From positions 198,377-262,376 of the forward strand of contig PCBK01000030.1 in the NCBI GenBank assembly GCA_002731275.1: a DNA stretch of 64,000 bases. Reading direction: 5' to 3'. The stretch's first letter is position 1; each line of letters begins with the position of its first letter. The notes under the pieces are model-generated. The model was not told the origin of the DNA and searched no databases. It worked only from the letters and a program-made list of their open reading frames with translations. Made by a program: the position numbers and the translations under genes. The stretch is from Deltaproteobacteria bacterium (GTDB lineage: Bacteria; Myxococcota_C; UBA6777). Shown here piece by piece: positions 45,624 to 55,236 of the stretch.

Positions 45624-46757
45624 TCATAAACGCATAGGCATGATCACATTGAGGTGGGGCAGCTTGGCTTTTTCGTCTTCCTCTTCGACTTCGTAGTAGG
45701 GACGCAGCAAGCATGGGCTCAAGTGGTTGGTGAATTCAAGCAGGACATCGGAGGTTTCGATCACCTGAAGCGCATCGACGAAGTAGTTGGCGTTAAATCC
45801 AACCTCAACTTCTCCACCACCTTCGCGGATCTCGACCTCCTGGGAAGCCTCACCACGGCCAGAGTGTTGACTGGAGATCCGCAACAAGCTCGGTGTCACC
45901 TGGAAGCGAACACCACCTGTCTTATCAGGAGAGAGCAAAGAGATACGACGCAACGCGTCGAGCAGCTCTGTACGTCCCACACGACACTGGATGTTGGGGG
46001 ACTTGGGCACGACCTGTCTGTAGTCAGGGAAGGAGCCTTCAACGAGCATACTCACGAGTGTATGGTTTCCGTGTTGGAACAACACACGCTTGTCCTGGAA
46101 CCCAATGTACGCTTCGCCTTGTTTGGGATCGAGCGTCTTGCGCAGCTCGTTGAGCAGCTTGCGGGGCAAGATCTGTCCGGGGTTGAGTGTGAAGTTCTCA
46201 GGTGGGACGGACTCTGCGAGCGCGAGCCTGTGACCATCTGTTGCGACTGCGCGGAGATTTTCACCCTCTTCACATTCGAAGTAGACACCACCGAGATAGT
46301 AGCGTGTTTCTTCGTAGGAGACGGCGAAGATCGTGCGGTCGACGACTTCGAGGAGAGAGTCCACAGGGAACTGGTAGCTGGTCTCGGGGTTGAGCTCAGG
46401 CCACTTGGGAAATTCTTCGCTCGGCAGCGTGTGCAAACGAAACTCAATCCGGTCGCTCTTGATCTCAAGTTGTCCTTGGTCAGCGTGGTAGATAAGCTCG
46501 ATGGGTTGGGCCGGGAAGTTACGCACAACGTCATAGAGGTCTTTCGCGGAGACAGTGGTCTGTCCGTCGATCTCGATCTGCGCTTCGGTCGTACCGGAGA
46601 AGCTGAGTTCTTCGTCGGTCGCGGAGATGGTGAGACCTTTCGCGTTCGCTTCGAGCATGAGGTGGGTCAAGATCGGCTTGGTGCTCTTTTTGGGCACAAC
46701 ACTTTGTGCGATCGAGACGAGCTTTAGCAGTGAATTGCGTCCTATCAACAATTGCAT
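45624..46757 (-). CDS. dnaN: DNA polymerase III sliding clamp (beta)
   Basis: 377 residues. Three-domain clamp: MQLLIGRNSLLKLVSIAQSVVPKKSTKPILTHLMLEA, VATDGHRLA, VGFNANYFVDAL and the C-terminal PLRP-like LLRPYYEVEEEDEKAKLPHLNVIMPMRL (MPMRL end). Lies between dnaA and recF in the usual order. Confidence 0.97.
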   Translation of the reverse strand: MQLLIGRNSLLKLVSIAQSVVPKKSTKPILTHLMLEANAKGLTISATDEELSFSGTTEAQIEIDGQTTVSAKDLYDVVRNFPAQPIELIYHADQGQLEIKSDRIEFRLHTLPSEEFPKWPELNPETSYQFPVDSLLEVVDRTIFAVSYEETRYYLGGVYFECEEGENLRAVATDGHRLALAESVPPENFTLNPGQILPRKLLNELRKTLDPKQGEAYIGFQDKRVLFQHGNHTLVSMLVEGSFPDYRQVVPKSPNIQCRVGRTELLDALRRISLLSPDKTGGVRFQVTPSLLRISSQHSGRGEASQEVEIREGGGEVEVGFNANYFVDALQVIETSDVLLEFTNHLSPCLLRPYYEVEEEDEKAKLPHLNVIMPMRL

Positions 46758-47070
46758 CGAATTTCCCTTGAAACATAATGGTTTCTTAACAATCCCAAGA
46801 TGGGAGAGGCCTTATCTTCTTCTTTAAGGCCAGGATGTCAAGTCACCCAACAGAAAAATCAGTCCATTCGCGGTATCATCTCCGCGTTTCTTTTGCGTTC
46901 AACATATCACTGTCACGACGATCCGCGCAAAATCATTCGTCGGGGAGAATCATCCTGGGCATCTGCTTATGCGCTGATGTGAGGTGAGCGTGGAGAGAGG
47001 TGGGTCGACACGCTGTAAGAACATACTCGTGAGACCGTGTGGGGTCAATCCCAAAACGACATCTCAATGT
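46758..47070. other. dnaA-dnaN intergenic region
   Basis: 313 bp. No cluster of canonical DnaA boxes (TTATCCACA) and no gene is visible. It should hold the dnaN promoter. Confidence 0.4.
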
Positions 47071-48438
47071 CTAGCTTTGCAATCGGGCTTCGAGCAGGAG
47101 GAGTTCTGCACGAAATTCCTGTTCACGTTTCGCGAGGCGTTCGATTTTTTGGCAGGCGTTGATCACAGTAGAGTGATCTTTGCCTCCAAAACGCACACCG
47201 ATCTCAGGATATGATCCTTTGGTCAGCTTGCGGCAGAGGAACATCGCAACTTGCCTTGGGATGAGCACCTGCTTGCGTCGCTCGCTGCTCTTGAGATCGG
47301 AGATTTTGACGCCGTAATGGTCCGCAACACAACGCTGGATCCCCTCAATCGTCAGAGTAGAGGGACGCTCTGGGAGCAAGTTACGCAGCACCTCTTTGGC
47401 CATCGCCAGCGAGATCTCTTTGCCTGTCAGCTCGGAGAACGCATCCAATCTGACAAGACAACCTTCGAGCTCGCGCACGTTGCTCTGGATCGTCGAAGCC
47501 AAAAACAGCACGAGATCATTGGACAAACGAAGACCACTTGCGACGGCTTTTTTGGTGATAATCGCCATCCTCGTCTCCAGCTCTGGCGCCTGGATATCCG
47601 CGATCAATCCCCACTGAAAACGCGAGCGTAAACGCTCTTCAAGCTGCGGGATATCCTGGGGATATTTGTCCGACGTCAGCACGATCTGCTTGTTGGAGGA
47701 GTACAAAAAGTTGAACGTGTGGAAGAACTCCTCCTGGGTCATCTTTTTGCCTGCGATAAATTGGATATCATCGATCAGTAGCACATCACATTCATCGCGG
47801 TAACGGGTGCGGAACTCGACGAGTTTGTCGAGCCGTACAGCCGCGATCATGTCGTTCATGAATTGCTCCGCCGAGAGATACAAGATGCGCGCACCCTTTC
47901 GATCTTCGAGGACTTTTAGCCCAATCGCGTGGAGCAAGTGGGTCTTTCCGAGCCCAACACCGCCATAGATAAAGAGCGGATTGTAGCTGTTGGCCGGCTC
48001 GGACGCGACCGCGAGACACGCGGCATGTGCGAACTGGTTGGAGGGACCGACGACAAAGCTCTCAAAAGAGTAGCGTGGGTCGAGAGGTCGTGAGTGTTGC
48101 TGGAAGGGACTTTCTTTCACAGGTGCGGTTTGCTCGACGGGCTCTTTAGGCGTTACAGGCTCTTCAGCTTCCGTCGCAGGTGCTTCTTCACATAAAATTT
48201 GTACGTCCATATGAGAGCCTGCAAGCTGAACAAGCTCATCACGGATATCATTGAGATAGTTGTCCGAGATCCAATCGTAGAAAAATTGGTTGGGGACATG
48301 GACATACAAAGCGTCGTCTTGGAGCGTAGCGAAGACAGGCTCAAACCAGATCTTGAAGTTCTGCGGACTGATACGTTCTCGCAGTCGCTCCAATAACTTT
48401 TGCCACAAAAGCGGATTAATCGTGGGCTCGCTCAACAT
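47071..48438 (-). CDS. dnaA: Chromosomal replication initiator DnaA
   Basis: 455 residues. Domain I (LLERLRERISPQNFKIWFEPV), a variable acidic/Pro linker, AAA+ domain III (IYGGVGLGKTHLLHAIG Walker A, LLIDDIQFIAGK Walker B, EERLRSRFQWG) and DNA-binding domain IV with FGGKDHSTVINACQKI. Binds oriC and melts it in the ATP form. First of the dnaA-dnaN-recF(-glgA) set. Confidence 0.97.
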   Translation of the reverse strand: MLSEPTINPLLWQKLLERLRERISPQNFKIWFEPVFATLQDDALYVHVPNQFFYDWISDNYLNDIRDELVQLAGSHMDVQILCEEAPATEAEEPVTPKEPVEQTAPVKESPFQQHSRPLDPRYSFESFVVGPSNQFAHAACLAVASEPANSYNPLFIYGGVGLGKTHLLHAIGLKVLEDRKGARILYLSAEQFMNDMIAAVRLDKLVEFRTRYRDECDVLLIDDIQFIAGKKMTQEEFFHTFNFLYSSNKQIVLTSDKYPQDIPQLEERLRSRFQWGLIADIQAPELETRMAIITKKAVASGLRLSNDLVLFLASTIQSNVRELEGCLVRLDAFSELTGKEISLAMAKEVLRNLLPERPSTLTIEGIQRCVADHYGVKISDLKSSERRKQVLIPRQVAMFLCRKLTKGSYPEIGVRFGGKDHSTVINACQKIERLAKREQEFRAELLLLEARLQS

Positions 48439-49128
48439 TTGCTCCCGTACATTCTCCCCCGCCGTCAGCAGGGGTGTTGAAAGGAGTGTGCTTGTAGCCT
48501 CAAAGCATCACCTCCTATCAATCAAAAGGATGAGGTTGTGTGTGTTGTCATCTCGATGGCGTCTTACACAAAAGAAGACGAAGTCCCCACGGTACTGGGG
48601 ATAAAACATAAACATTTTGCATCGAAAGGGGGGCCATGATCGTGGCCAGGACGACAAAGCACATCCGCTTCACCATGCCAGCGGTAGTCTTTTTGTCAAG
48701 ATCTTTCGCACAGCGCATGTGACTTTGCTTTGTAAGATCGAGTCACTTCCATCGATTGTATTTTCGGCGAGCCCATCTTCCGAGGGGGACAAAAAATGAC
48801 AAAATCAAAGACCGACGGAGAAACGATCCGAAAATATGATCTAGAAGATCGATGCAACCGATCGTTTATCCGCCGGATAACTCGAAAGAGGCTCCCCATC
48901 CACATGAACCTCCATACAAAACACAATGGCACAACGTATGAGTTTGTTCTGGTATCTGCGCGCAAAATGAGTTACAACAACCGCATACTATCGACTGGCA
49001 GAAGATAAGAGGCCCACAAGCGTACTTGATGAGGCCTTGCCATCGAAATGGCAGACATTGAGAGGTCATCCTATGATGATTGTTGATGTATATCGACGTG
49101 GACCCACAAAACGACAACGAGGTGGTGT
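48439..49128. other. dnaA upstream region, candidate oriC
   Basis: 690 bp without a convincing gene, between divergent dnaA and an unknown gene. AT-rich near 48790-48840. A 15-bp palindrome ttatccg-c-cggataa lies at 48866-48880, formed by two inverted half-DnaA-box-like TTATCCG sequences, next to several GATC sites. Canonical DnaA-box clusters are not apparent. Confidence 0.4.
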
Positions 49129-49677
49129 ATGAGCTCAGAAACCCAATCGCTGACCATCAAGGTGGATGAATGGCCCCTTCGTGAAGATATCGCCGAATTC
49201 CTGAACACTTCCAACGCGAAAGAAGACATCAGCCGCTTACTCACAGAAGAATTCGACACAATCGTCTATTTCCAAATTGACGAAGATGATCTGCTCTGGG
49301 GATATCCAGAAGCATTTATCCTTCCCCTGCACGCCTTTGTCAGCAGCCTGTCCCGAGGTCTCAAGATCCTCTCGGCAGATCAAGCCGCCGATGTCCCCAT
49401 CTTCTTGCAACAAAACGCCGTTGGCCCAGAAGATGCCGCCCATAGACTTCACATGAAGATCGACGGCCAACTCCTGCGACTCTCGCTCCAGTGGGGCGGC
49501 GAAAAAGCCCCCCCCGCCCACCTCAAAGAAGGCAACGAGTGGAGCCTCGACCTCGTCCAAAGCCAACAAGTGATCGTCGAATTTATCAACGACTACTGCC
49601 GACGTGTCACCATGCTCTTGGGCTCTCTACCTGACTGGAGTGGCGAAGACATCTCCGCGCTCTTCGAATCATTTTAA
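49129..49677 (+). CDS. Conserved-looking hypothetical protein
   Basis: 182 residues, acidic and soluble, with no signal peptide or membrane segment. Alternating beta and alpha segments (SLTIKVDEWPLREDIAEFLN, TIVYFQIDEDDLLWGYPEAFILPLHAFVSSLSRGLKIL). No family is recognised. GAGG precedes ATG 49129 by about 7 nt. Confidence 0.7.
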   Translation: MSSETQSLTIKVDEWPLREDIAEFLNTSNAKEDISRLLTEEFDTIVYFQIDEDDLLWGYPEAFILPLHAFVSSLSRGLKILSADQAADVPIFLQQNAVGPEDAAHRLHMKIDGQLLRLSLQWGGEKAPPAHLKEGNEWSLDLVQSQQVIVEFINDYCRRVTMLLGSLPDWSGEDISALFESF

Positions 49678-49786
49678 CAAACTGAAGCCACCCAACAACC
49701 CCCACACAGTGCGCTCCCCCACGAGACACTGTCACCCATGGAAACATCTCTTTCGTATCGTTCCCAGAAAGGGATGCGGAGGAACC

Positions 49787-52324
49787 ATGCAACCACAGCC
49801 TTCCATCGCCCGTCATCAACTCTTTGCCCACACCGTACGCTGGCTATGTCTCGGCGTGTTTGTCCTGGGTGCCAGCGTCTTGTACACGACCCCCTCGCAG
49901 AGCGCCGGCCAAAAAGGCAAAGTCGTGATCACAGGGGTCTACTTCGATGGCTTCATGAAGGGCAACCCCGAACCTGAAGAAGCTATCCGTATCAGCAATC
50001 TCAGCAACCGCACGGTCGACATCTCAGGCTGGATCATCTCCAACCGTTTCTACGCTCCTCGCAAAACCCTCAACGATGATGACGATGATCTCACCCCAAG
50101 TCATCGGCGCAGCACTCGACGACGCTACAGAAGAAGACGATACAGCGGCAGCCGACGCGGTCGCTTTGGCCGCAAAAAGAAGCAGGACGTGATCCTCCCT
50201 CCAGGGACCAAACTACCTCCCAAGGCCTCCATCTGGATTGCCCATCAAGCTGAAGCGTTCAAAAAATACTTTGGCAAATACCCCGCCTTCGAAGTCAAAG
50301 ACACCGCAAGCAGCGTCGAAAAGGCCCGCGCCCCCAAAGGTTGGCCAAACTTTGTCGCGAGCTACGGCATCGTCTCCCTTCACGATGAACACGGCGACAC
50401 CACCGATGTTGTATGTTATGTACGGGACACTCGTAAGGACAACGTCAACAAAGAGAAAGTACCCAATGGTCAGTGGAGTGGCCCCTCTGTCATCTTAAAA
50501 GGCGCCAACCAATACGCGTGGCGTGGACAGGTCCTCGCTCGCGATAGAGATGGAAAAGGCTCCTTCAAGCGCGACACCAACACCGCCCGCGACTGGGACA
50601 GCAGCTTTGGTGTCGCCAAATTGGGCGTCGATCCTGTCCACCGCGTCGAGCTACCAGGACAATCCTTCTTTCAACTCAAGAATCACCGCAACGTCTACGC
50701 CGAAGTCATCGCGACCTCTGCCCCAGAGAATAACTTCAAGGGACTCCTCAGCGGATTTCGCCGCGCCAAAAAAGAGTTGCTCGTCAACATCTACCAATTT
50801 ACCAACGCCGCCATCTCCGATGAGCTGATCAAGGCACGACGTCGCGGCGTCAAAGTCACAGTCCTCATGGAAGGTTCACCTGTCGGTGGCGTCCAAAAAA
50901 AATCGCGCTACATCGGAAAACTCCTCACAGACGCTGGCGCCAAGGTCTTGTGGATGCGTGGACGACGCTCCAAAAAACGCCCACGACGGTATCGCTTCAA
51001 CCACGCCAAGTACGTGATCGTCGACCGCAAGTGGGTGATCATCGGCTCCGAAAACTACGGCACAACAGGACACCCCCTCACCCCCCAATTTGGCAACAGA
51101 GGCTGGGAGGTCCACGTCAAACACCCCAAGATCGTCAAGACCATGCTCAAGGTCTTCCAAGACGATACAGACACCAGCCGCTTTATGGACCTCCTCCCGT
51201 ACATGAGCCACGTCCACCGTTGGGGACTTCCACCTCGCACCTTTCGCTATAAGGCCAAGGTCAAAAAGGGATACTACACCTACCGCAAAAAACCTCTCCG
51301 CGTACGTGGACGGATGGACCTTCAACTTGTGCTCTCCCCTGACAACAGCCTGCACGAGAAGTCTTCATTGATCGGGACCATCCTCAGCTGTAAACGCGAG
51401 GTCCTCGCGCTGCAAAACTCGATCCCCACATATTGGGGCAAAAAACACTTTCGCTCCTTCTGGAAGACCCCCGACCTCCCCCTGATGGCCTTGATCAAAG
51501 CTGCCCGCAAAGGCTGCCGCGTCCGCGTCCTCCTCGACAGCACGTGGTATCACATCCAGGCCTCCGAGAAGCGCGACAACGACAGCACCGTCCTCGCTCT
51601 CAACAACCTCGCCAAACGCGAAGGACTCGATCTACAGGCGAAGCTCATCAACCTCGGCTCCGTAGGTGTCAGCAAGATCCACGCAAAAGGCATCATCGTC
51701 GACCGCGAGAAGGTCTTCATCGGCTCGATCAACTGGACGGAGAACAGCTTTAAGGGCAACAGAGAGGTCGGGATCATCATCAAACACCCCAAAATCGCCA
51801 CGTACTACACCGACCTGTTTATGCACGACTGGGTCCGCTCTCGTATCTACCAAATGGTACTGATGAAACGACGCACCCGTGTCTACAAAGAGCCCAACAA
51901 ACGCAGCCGTGTGCTGCAACGCTTCTCTTATGGTGATATGGTCGATGTGCTCGCAGAAAATGGTGACTTCTATCAAGTCCGTGTCAAAGACCGCACGATC
52001 GGATACCTGCCAAAAGGTCCACATACCAAACTCTTCAACGAGTTTGAGACGCGCTGGCAGATCGGCGCCAAAGGGGTCGTCTTTGGCAAAATCAAAACGA
52101 TCCGCGAGAAGAAGAAGCTCGCGATCATGTACATGAGCCCTTCCTTTCAAAGGGGACTCAACATCATCGTGTGGGGTTCGACACGTGAGCGTATCGAACG
52201 CAAAATCGGCACGCTCAAAGGGCTCATCGGCAAACACATCCAGATCCAGGGCAAGATATCCTCTTACCGCGGCACACCACAGATCGTCTTGCGCGATCCA
52301 AAACAGTTGACGATTCTTCGATAA
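49787..52324 (+). CDS. Secreted phospholipase-D-like protein with LTD and OB-like domains
   Basis: 845 residues. Signal peptide LCLGVFVLGASVLYTTPSQSAG. Residues about 42-190 resemble a lamin-tail domain (ITGVYFDGFMKGNPEPEEAIRISNLSNRTVDISGWIISN ... VILPPGTKLPPKASIWIAHQAEAF) with an inserted Arg-rich loop. Two PLD HKD motifs follow: HAKYVIVDRKWVIIGSENY (His about 406) and HAKGIIVDREKVFIGSINWT (His about 632). The C-terminus has an SH3-like segment (YKEPNKRSRVLQRFSYGDMVDVLAENGDFYQVRV) and an OB-like segment (GLIGKHIQIQGKISSYRGTPQIVLRDPKQLTI). Both active sites look intact. ATG 49787 has GGAGG 5 nt upstream. Confidence 0.85.
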   Translation: MQPQPSIARHQLFAHTVRWLCLGVFVLGASVLYTTPSQSAGQKGKVVITGVYFDGFMKGNPEPEEAIRISNLSNRTVDISGWIISNRFYAPRKTLNDDDDDLTPSHRRSTRRRYRRRRYSGSRRGRFGRKKKQDVILPPGTKLPPKASIWIAHQAEAFKKYFGKYPAFEVKDTASSVEKARAPKGWPNFVASYGIVSLHDEHGDTTDVVCYVRDTRKDNVNKEKVPNGQWSGPSVILKGANQYAWRGQVLARDRDGKGSFKRDTNTARDWDSSFGVAKLGVDPVHRVELPGQSFFQLKNHRNVYAEVIATSAPENNFKGLLSGFRRAKKELLVNIYQFTNAAISDELIKARRRGVKVTVLMEGSPVGGVQKKSRYIGKLLTDAGAKVLWMRGRRSKKRPRRYRFNHAKYVIVDRKWVIIGSENYGTTGHPLTPQFGNRGWEVHVKHPKIVKTMLKVFQDDTDTSRFMDLLPYMSHVHRWGLPPRTFRYKAKVKKGYYTYRKKPLRVRGRMDLQLVLSPDNSLHEKSSLIGTILSCKREVLALQNSIPTYWGKKHFRSFWKTPDLPLMALIKAARKGCRVRVLLDSTWYHIQASEKRDNDSTVLALNNLAKREGLDLQAKLINLGSVGVSKIHAKGIIVDREKVFIGSINWTENSFKGNREVGIIIKHPKIATYYTDLFMHDWVRSRIYQMVLMKRRTRVYKEPNKRSRVLQRFSYGDMVDVLAENGDFYQVRVKDRTIGYLPKGPHTKLFNEFETRWQIGAKGVVFGKIKTIREKKKLAIMYMSPSFQRGLNIIVWGSTRERIERKIGTLKGLIGKHIQIQGKISSYRGTPQIVLRDPKQLTILR

Positions 52325-52388
52325 TCTTCTATTCAACGTAAACGCATTTTTCTTCGCCATACATCGCTCATCCAAAGGATGATGATTC

Positions 52389-52940
52389 ATGAGCACACGA
52401 CATTGGTATCTGTTTCTTTTCCTGGCGCTTCTTTCCTTCAACTTGCAATCCGCTTGTGGTTTCGGGTTGGAGGTTGGCGCAAATTGTTACGGGACATATG
52501 AATGCAAGCCCGGATTGTTCTGCTACCAGAGCAAATGTATCTCTCCAAGTGGCCAAGCTTGCGCGACAAACTCCGACTGCCCCGAGAACTTTGCATGTCG
52601 CTTTCAGCTCTGTGTCGACAAGACAACGCTGCAAAGCTGTAGCCAAACCACGACGCCTTGCGCAACAGGCTTCTCTTGTGTCGATGGCTTCTGCACCAAG
52701 TCGGGAGAGGGTCGTACCTGTCGACGTGATATCGATTGTCCAACAGGACTCGTCTGCGATGTAGAGAATGGCTCTGTCTGCCGCCAAGGGAACCAATGTG
52801 TCGAGAATACAGATTGTGCAGAGGGCTTCATCTGTGATCGAGATCGCTGCATCGAAGACCCCAACGCCCTCGAATGTGTCGTACAAGACGACTGCTCCAG
52901 CGACGAAGTCTGTAGCAATGGTGTCTGCATCGTCCCCTGA
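52389..52940 (+). CDS. Cys-rich lipoprotein
   Basis: 183 residues. Signal with lipobox LSFNLQSAC. The mature part is a chain of short Cys-rich repeats (C-x5-C-DxDC patterns such as SDCPENFACRFQLC, TDCAEGFICDRDRC, DDCSSDEVCSNGVC). This disulfide-rich repeat type is frequent in myxobacterial and bradymonad lipoproteins. Probably cell-surface; partner unknown. Confidence 0.8.
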   Translation: MSTRHWYLFLFLALLSFNLQSACGFGLEVGANCYGTYECKPGLFCYQSKCISPSGQACATNSDCPENFACRFQLCVDKTTLQSCSQTTTPCATGFSCVDGFCTKSGEGRTCRRDIDCPTGLVCDVENGSVCRQGNQCVENTDCAEGFICDRDRCIEDPNALECVVQDDCSSDEVCSNGVCIVP

Positions 52941-53082
52941 CTCCCCTCCCCTTTGACACACCACACACCCTCTTCCTACAAAGCAATGGACTTGATTTGT
53001 GTAGGTCAACTGACATATCTTCTGCGTCAGCACCCGTGCGCGTTCTTTCCATCCAACAGCTCACAAACGAGGTACGTTCAAC

Positions 53083-53604
53083 ATGTTTTCCAACACCCCC
53101 TGCCCTCTCAAAACCTTCCATCCTGCTACCATCATACGAAGTCTCGTATGTGTATGTCTGTTGTCTTTTGGGCTCCCCACAGCCGCCATCGCCAAGCAAG
53201 ATCCGATGTTGTTGACAGCTCGTTACATGACCACCATCCACCAAAAACTACAAAAGAATTGGCGCAGCAAAAAGATCCCTTTGATGGAGATTCACCTGCG
53301 CAGCGCGACTGTGACCCTGTGGCTCAAAAAAAATGGGACGTTGCTCAAGGCCAAAATCAGCAACCCGAGCGGCAACAAAGCATATGACAAAGCGCTGCTC
53401 GCGAGCGTCAAACGCTCCTCCCCCTACCCTGCGCTGCCTGCACATCTACACACACAGGCACGCAAAACTGGACTGGATATTGTGTTTCGACCTCGGGTAT
53501 TCCGAAAAAAACTCCTGCCCCTCAAGCGGAAGTACAAAGGCTCCGCGACCATCCCCAACTGGGTCCCCAAAAAATCAAAAAACAAGAAGAAAAACAAGAA
53601 GTAG
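53083..53604 (+). CDS. TonB/TolA C-terminal-like exported protein
   Basis: 173 residues with a signal peptide (SLVCVCLLSFGLPTAAIA). The core matches the TonB/TolA C-terminal domain (YMTTIHQKLQKNWRSKKIP, ATVTLWLKKNGTLLKAKISNPSGNKAYDKALLASVKRSSPYPALP). There is no N-terminal membrane anchor as in true TonB. A Lys-rich tail (KKSKNKKKNKK) ends it. It converges with the Tyr/Arg/Gly/Ser-rich protein gene, 5 nt away. Confidence 0.75.
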   Translation: MFSNTPCPLKTFHPATIIRSLVCVCLLSFGLPTAAIAKQDPMLLTARYMTTIHQKLQKNWRSKKIPLMEIHLRSATVTLWLKKNGTLLKAKISNPSGNKAYDKALLASVKRSSPYPALPAHLHTQARKTGLDIVFRPRVFRKKLLPLKRKYKGSATIPNWVPKKSKNKKKNKK

Positions 53605-53609
53605 CGGTT

Positions 53610-54791
53610 CTACCACTTTCCACCGCCGCTGCGGCCGCTGCTTCTGTAGCCACTGCGATATCCACCGCCGCTACGATAACGACTTCCGCCACTTCTGTAG
53701 CCGCTGCGCCCACGATAACGGCTGCCGCCACTTCTGTAACCACTGCGTCCACGGCTCCCACTGCGATAACGACTGCTACCACTTCTGTAACCACTACGTC
53801 CGCGATAACGGCTGCCGCTGCGGTATGCGCTTCTTCTGTAGTAGCGACCACCTGGACCACGTCTATAGTATGTCCCGCGACTCCATCCCATCGGTCGATA
53901 ACGTCTGTAGTACGTGGTCCTGTAGTAACCACGATAGCTCGGATAGGAGCGGTAGTAGTATCGATAACGGCTATAGAATGGACCTGAACGCCACCACATC
54001 GGGGAACCGTACCAACCAAAGGCAGGACGCCACCAGATCGAGTGCCACGCCGCGTAGGTAAAGAAGCCTAAGAAGAAGGCGTTGGTTGAAGAGATATGGT
54101 GTGTATATCCAGGCTGTCTGTAGTAGTAGCCAGAGGAGTCATACAACGAGTAACTGAGCTTTTGATTGCCCTTCTCGTAGGGCTGTGATTGCTTGAAGAC
54201 AAACAGCAGTTTGTCGTCTTTGGATTGGTAGCCGGGTTGTTTGTTCTTGTCGAGGTAACCACGCAGACGAAGGAGCTTGTTCTCCCACTTGGGCTCAACA
54301 CGGACAGGTGTGGGGAGAAGCGTCGTGGGATCTGCGTTGGGTTTTTGTTGCTTGAGTGTCGCGAAGTAGATCGCGTTGACTTCGTCCTCGAATTTCTTCA
54401 TCCAGGCCTTGAAGTCTTTGGGGTTGTCCGTCTTTGTCTGCCAGAGCGCCTGCTCAACAGCCTTCAAGTCGATCTCTGGCTTACCAACCTTGGCAGGCTT
54501 GAGATTCATCGCTTGTTTTTGGGCACGTCGCGCACCATCATAGCCAGGCATAGGGCGGCTGTAGTGGCTTGAGCGTGGTGCAAACAAGAAATACAACAGC
54601 GCGACCACAAAAATAACCGCGACGATGGAACCAATGATCCCAATGAGACCACCATTTCCCGAGTCCTCTACGACGTACTCCGTCTCGTAGTAATCATCAT
54701 CGTAATCATCGTACTCTTCGTAGTATTCTTCGACATATTCGTCTCGATCTCGCCGAGAACCTCTTCCACGACGCCATGATCGTCGAGCCAT
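53610..54791 (-). CDS. Membrane protein with Tyr/Arg/Gly/Ser-rich C-terminus
   Basis: 393 residues. Basic start, then an acidic Tyr-rich stretch (DEYVEEYYEEYDDYDDDYYE), one membrane segment about 49-70 (GLIGIIGSIVAVIFVVALLYFLF), a globular middle, and a C-terminal about 120 residues of RSGYRSGGSRYRGR-type repeats with W/Y clusters. The repeat recalls low-complexity, phase-separating or adhesive proteins. Function unknown. The repeats give recurrent cgataacg/ccgcca-type DNA periodicity. Confidence 0.75.
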   Translation of the reverse strand: MARRSWRRGRGSRRDRDEYVEEYYEEYDDYDDDYYETEYVVEDSGNGGLIGIIGSIVAVIFVVALLYFLFAPRSSHYSRPMPGYDGARRAQKQAMNLKPAKVGKPEIDLKAVEQALWQTKTDNPKDFKAWMKKFEDEVNAIYFATLKQQKPNADPTTLLPTPVRVEPKWENKLLRLRGYLDKNKQPGYQSKDDKLLFVFKQSQPYEKGNQKLSYSLYDSSGYYYRQPGYTHHISSTNAFFLGFFTYAAWHSIWWRPAFGWYGSPMWWRSGPFYSRYRYYYRSYPSYRGYYRTTYYRRYRPMGWSRGTYYRRGPGGRYYRRSAYRSGSRYRGRSGYRSGSSRYRSGSRGRSGYRSGGSRYRGRSGYRSGGSRYRSGGGYRSGYRSSGRSGGGKW

Positions 54792-55236
54792 GTTTCCTCC
54801 TACTGCTCAATATGAGCGACTTTTTCTCGTTTGATACGAGTGTGGCTTGTAATGGACACACCCAAAGTAACCATAATCTTCGGATATACAAAGAAAAAAC
54901 ATGTGCGTTCGGGCGCACTGGCCACGTCTTCGCCCCATGTCACTGCATACAACATAGATACATGTACGAAAATTCCGTCTGAGACTGTCACAAGTCCACT
55001 GGAAGGAAAAAGCACACAGAAAAAAGACCACCTATAAGGTAGCGGTCTTGCCCCCTATCCACATCACAAAGAGGAGAGAATTTTCTCCAACATTCTTGCA
55101 TTTTCCGAAAAAAATCAAGATACTGTTCTTTGGTGTATACAAATACTCTGTATATCCGGAGTTGGGAAACAGAAAAAGTATGATGTCGGCTGTTCCTTTT
55201 TTTCACCCAACGGCCTCACATCAGGAGGAATGTATC
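54792..55236. other. Divergent intergenic region
   Basis: 445 bp between the Tyr/Arg-rich protein gene (leftward) and a Cys-rich lipoprotein gene (rightward). A hairpin lies at 55024-55049 (aagacc/ggtctt outer stem, ACCT-ATA-AGGT inner stem). No gene is supported. Confidence 0.45.

Noticed and set aside
48796..49008. 70-codon plus-strand frame upstream of dnaA
   Set aside because: No family features and no good ribosome binding site, and it overlaps the palindrome and GATC-rich stretch; more likely control sequence.
54788..55236. Small cytochrome or peptide genes in the gap before the large Cys-rich lipoprotein
   Set aside because: Open frames overlap each other in several phases and none has a signal, motif or ribosome binding site.
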